A stretch of DNA of 64,000 bases from CAZBBC01 sp964489835 (GTDB taxonomy: Bacteria; Calditrichota; Calditrichia; JAJRVZ01), in assembly GCA_964489835.1 (NCBI GenBank), contig CAZBBC010000004.1, positions 34,555-98,554 on the forward strand, written 5' to 3'. This document shows, in pieces, positions 63,947 through 64,000 of the stretch. The stretch's first letter is position 1. Every line of letters starts with the position of its first letter. The notes beneath the pieces are model-generated. The model was not told the DNA's origin, ran no database searches, and was given only the letters and a program-made list of their open reading frames with translations. The translations under genes and the position numbers were made by a program.

Positions 63947-64000
63947 CTTTTATCACCTTTGATTTTTTATAGAATATTACGAAAAAAAGTAAGAAGTAGG

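Noticed and set aside
1..64000. tRNA genes, CRISPR arrays, insertion sequences or prophage genes
   Set aside because: No cloverleaf-like sequence, no regular spaced repeats, no transposase or phage protein was recognised on either strand by reading.

Overview
The window is a gene-dense, AT-rich stretch of a Gram-negative (diderm) bacterial chromosome from a draft assembly; a 100-N scaffold gap lies at 40852-40951. The best guess for lineage is the FCB group (Bacteroidota, Calditrichota, Marinimicrobia and relatives). Pointers are a PorV/PorQ-like outer-membrane protein, a DUF4292-type lipoprotein, a helix-hairpin-helix/outer-membrane-barrel protein, a zinc-less L33 and a small DUF4295-like gene beside rpmB-rpmG. 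The genus cannot be told from sequence alone. No rRNA, tRNA, CRISPR array, prophage or intact insertion sequence was seen.

Layout. 1-2.4 kb: end of phosphoglucomutase, a rhomboid protease, msrB and a zinc-ribbon protein. 2.9-8.2 kb: a PEP synthase/PPDK regulator, a secreted beta-propeller protein, a fused sugar acetyltransferase-aminotransferase and a polyprenyl-phosphate-type glycosyltransferase. 8.2-15.2 kb: envelope genes (DUF4292 and TPR lipoproteins, PBP1A, EnvC-like factor, PorV-like barrel). 15.4-21.5 kb: a ferrous-iron island with a DtxR-type repressor, a membrane-anchored DtxR-FeoA fusion, a feoB split by one in-frame TAG codon, and a second feoA-feoB pair. 21.8-32.6 kb: lipoproteins, glutaminyl cyclase, rpmB-rpmG, a C69 dipeptidase, a GlpT-like transporter, an ABC exporter and an HhH barrel protein.

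32.9-39.5 kb holds a citrate-centred cluster: MmgE/PrpD, an isocitrate-dehydrogenase-like enzyme, an HD-like protein, a short citryl-CoA-lyase-type citrate synthase and a TrmB regulator, divergent from a citrate lyase alpha subunit. No citD, citE, citC, citX or citG is present, so this looks like a carrier-protein-independent way of cleaving or making citrate through free citryl-CoA. A decayed GxxExxY gene sits inside the operon. 39.6-52.4 kb: an aminotransferase running into the gap, a Tat-exported TldD and its TldE partner, an epimerase, a flavoprotein, an M16 peptidase and a giant M1-M28-PDZ peptidase. 52.5-64 kb: a DUF72 protein, a DASS symporter, an esterase, and a glycoside hydrolase-GT4-PIG-L deacetylase operon flanked by a full-length gene and a truncated copy of its 3' end. 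An M14 carboxypeptidase, aroC and a small membrane protein follow.

Most interesting: the split feoB with its membrane-bound regulator, the ACP-free citrate cluster, and the sugar operon that appears to have replaced most of a tandem paralogue. Several intergenic spaces also hold degenerate palindromic repeats of unrelated families.
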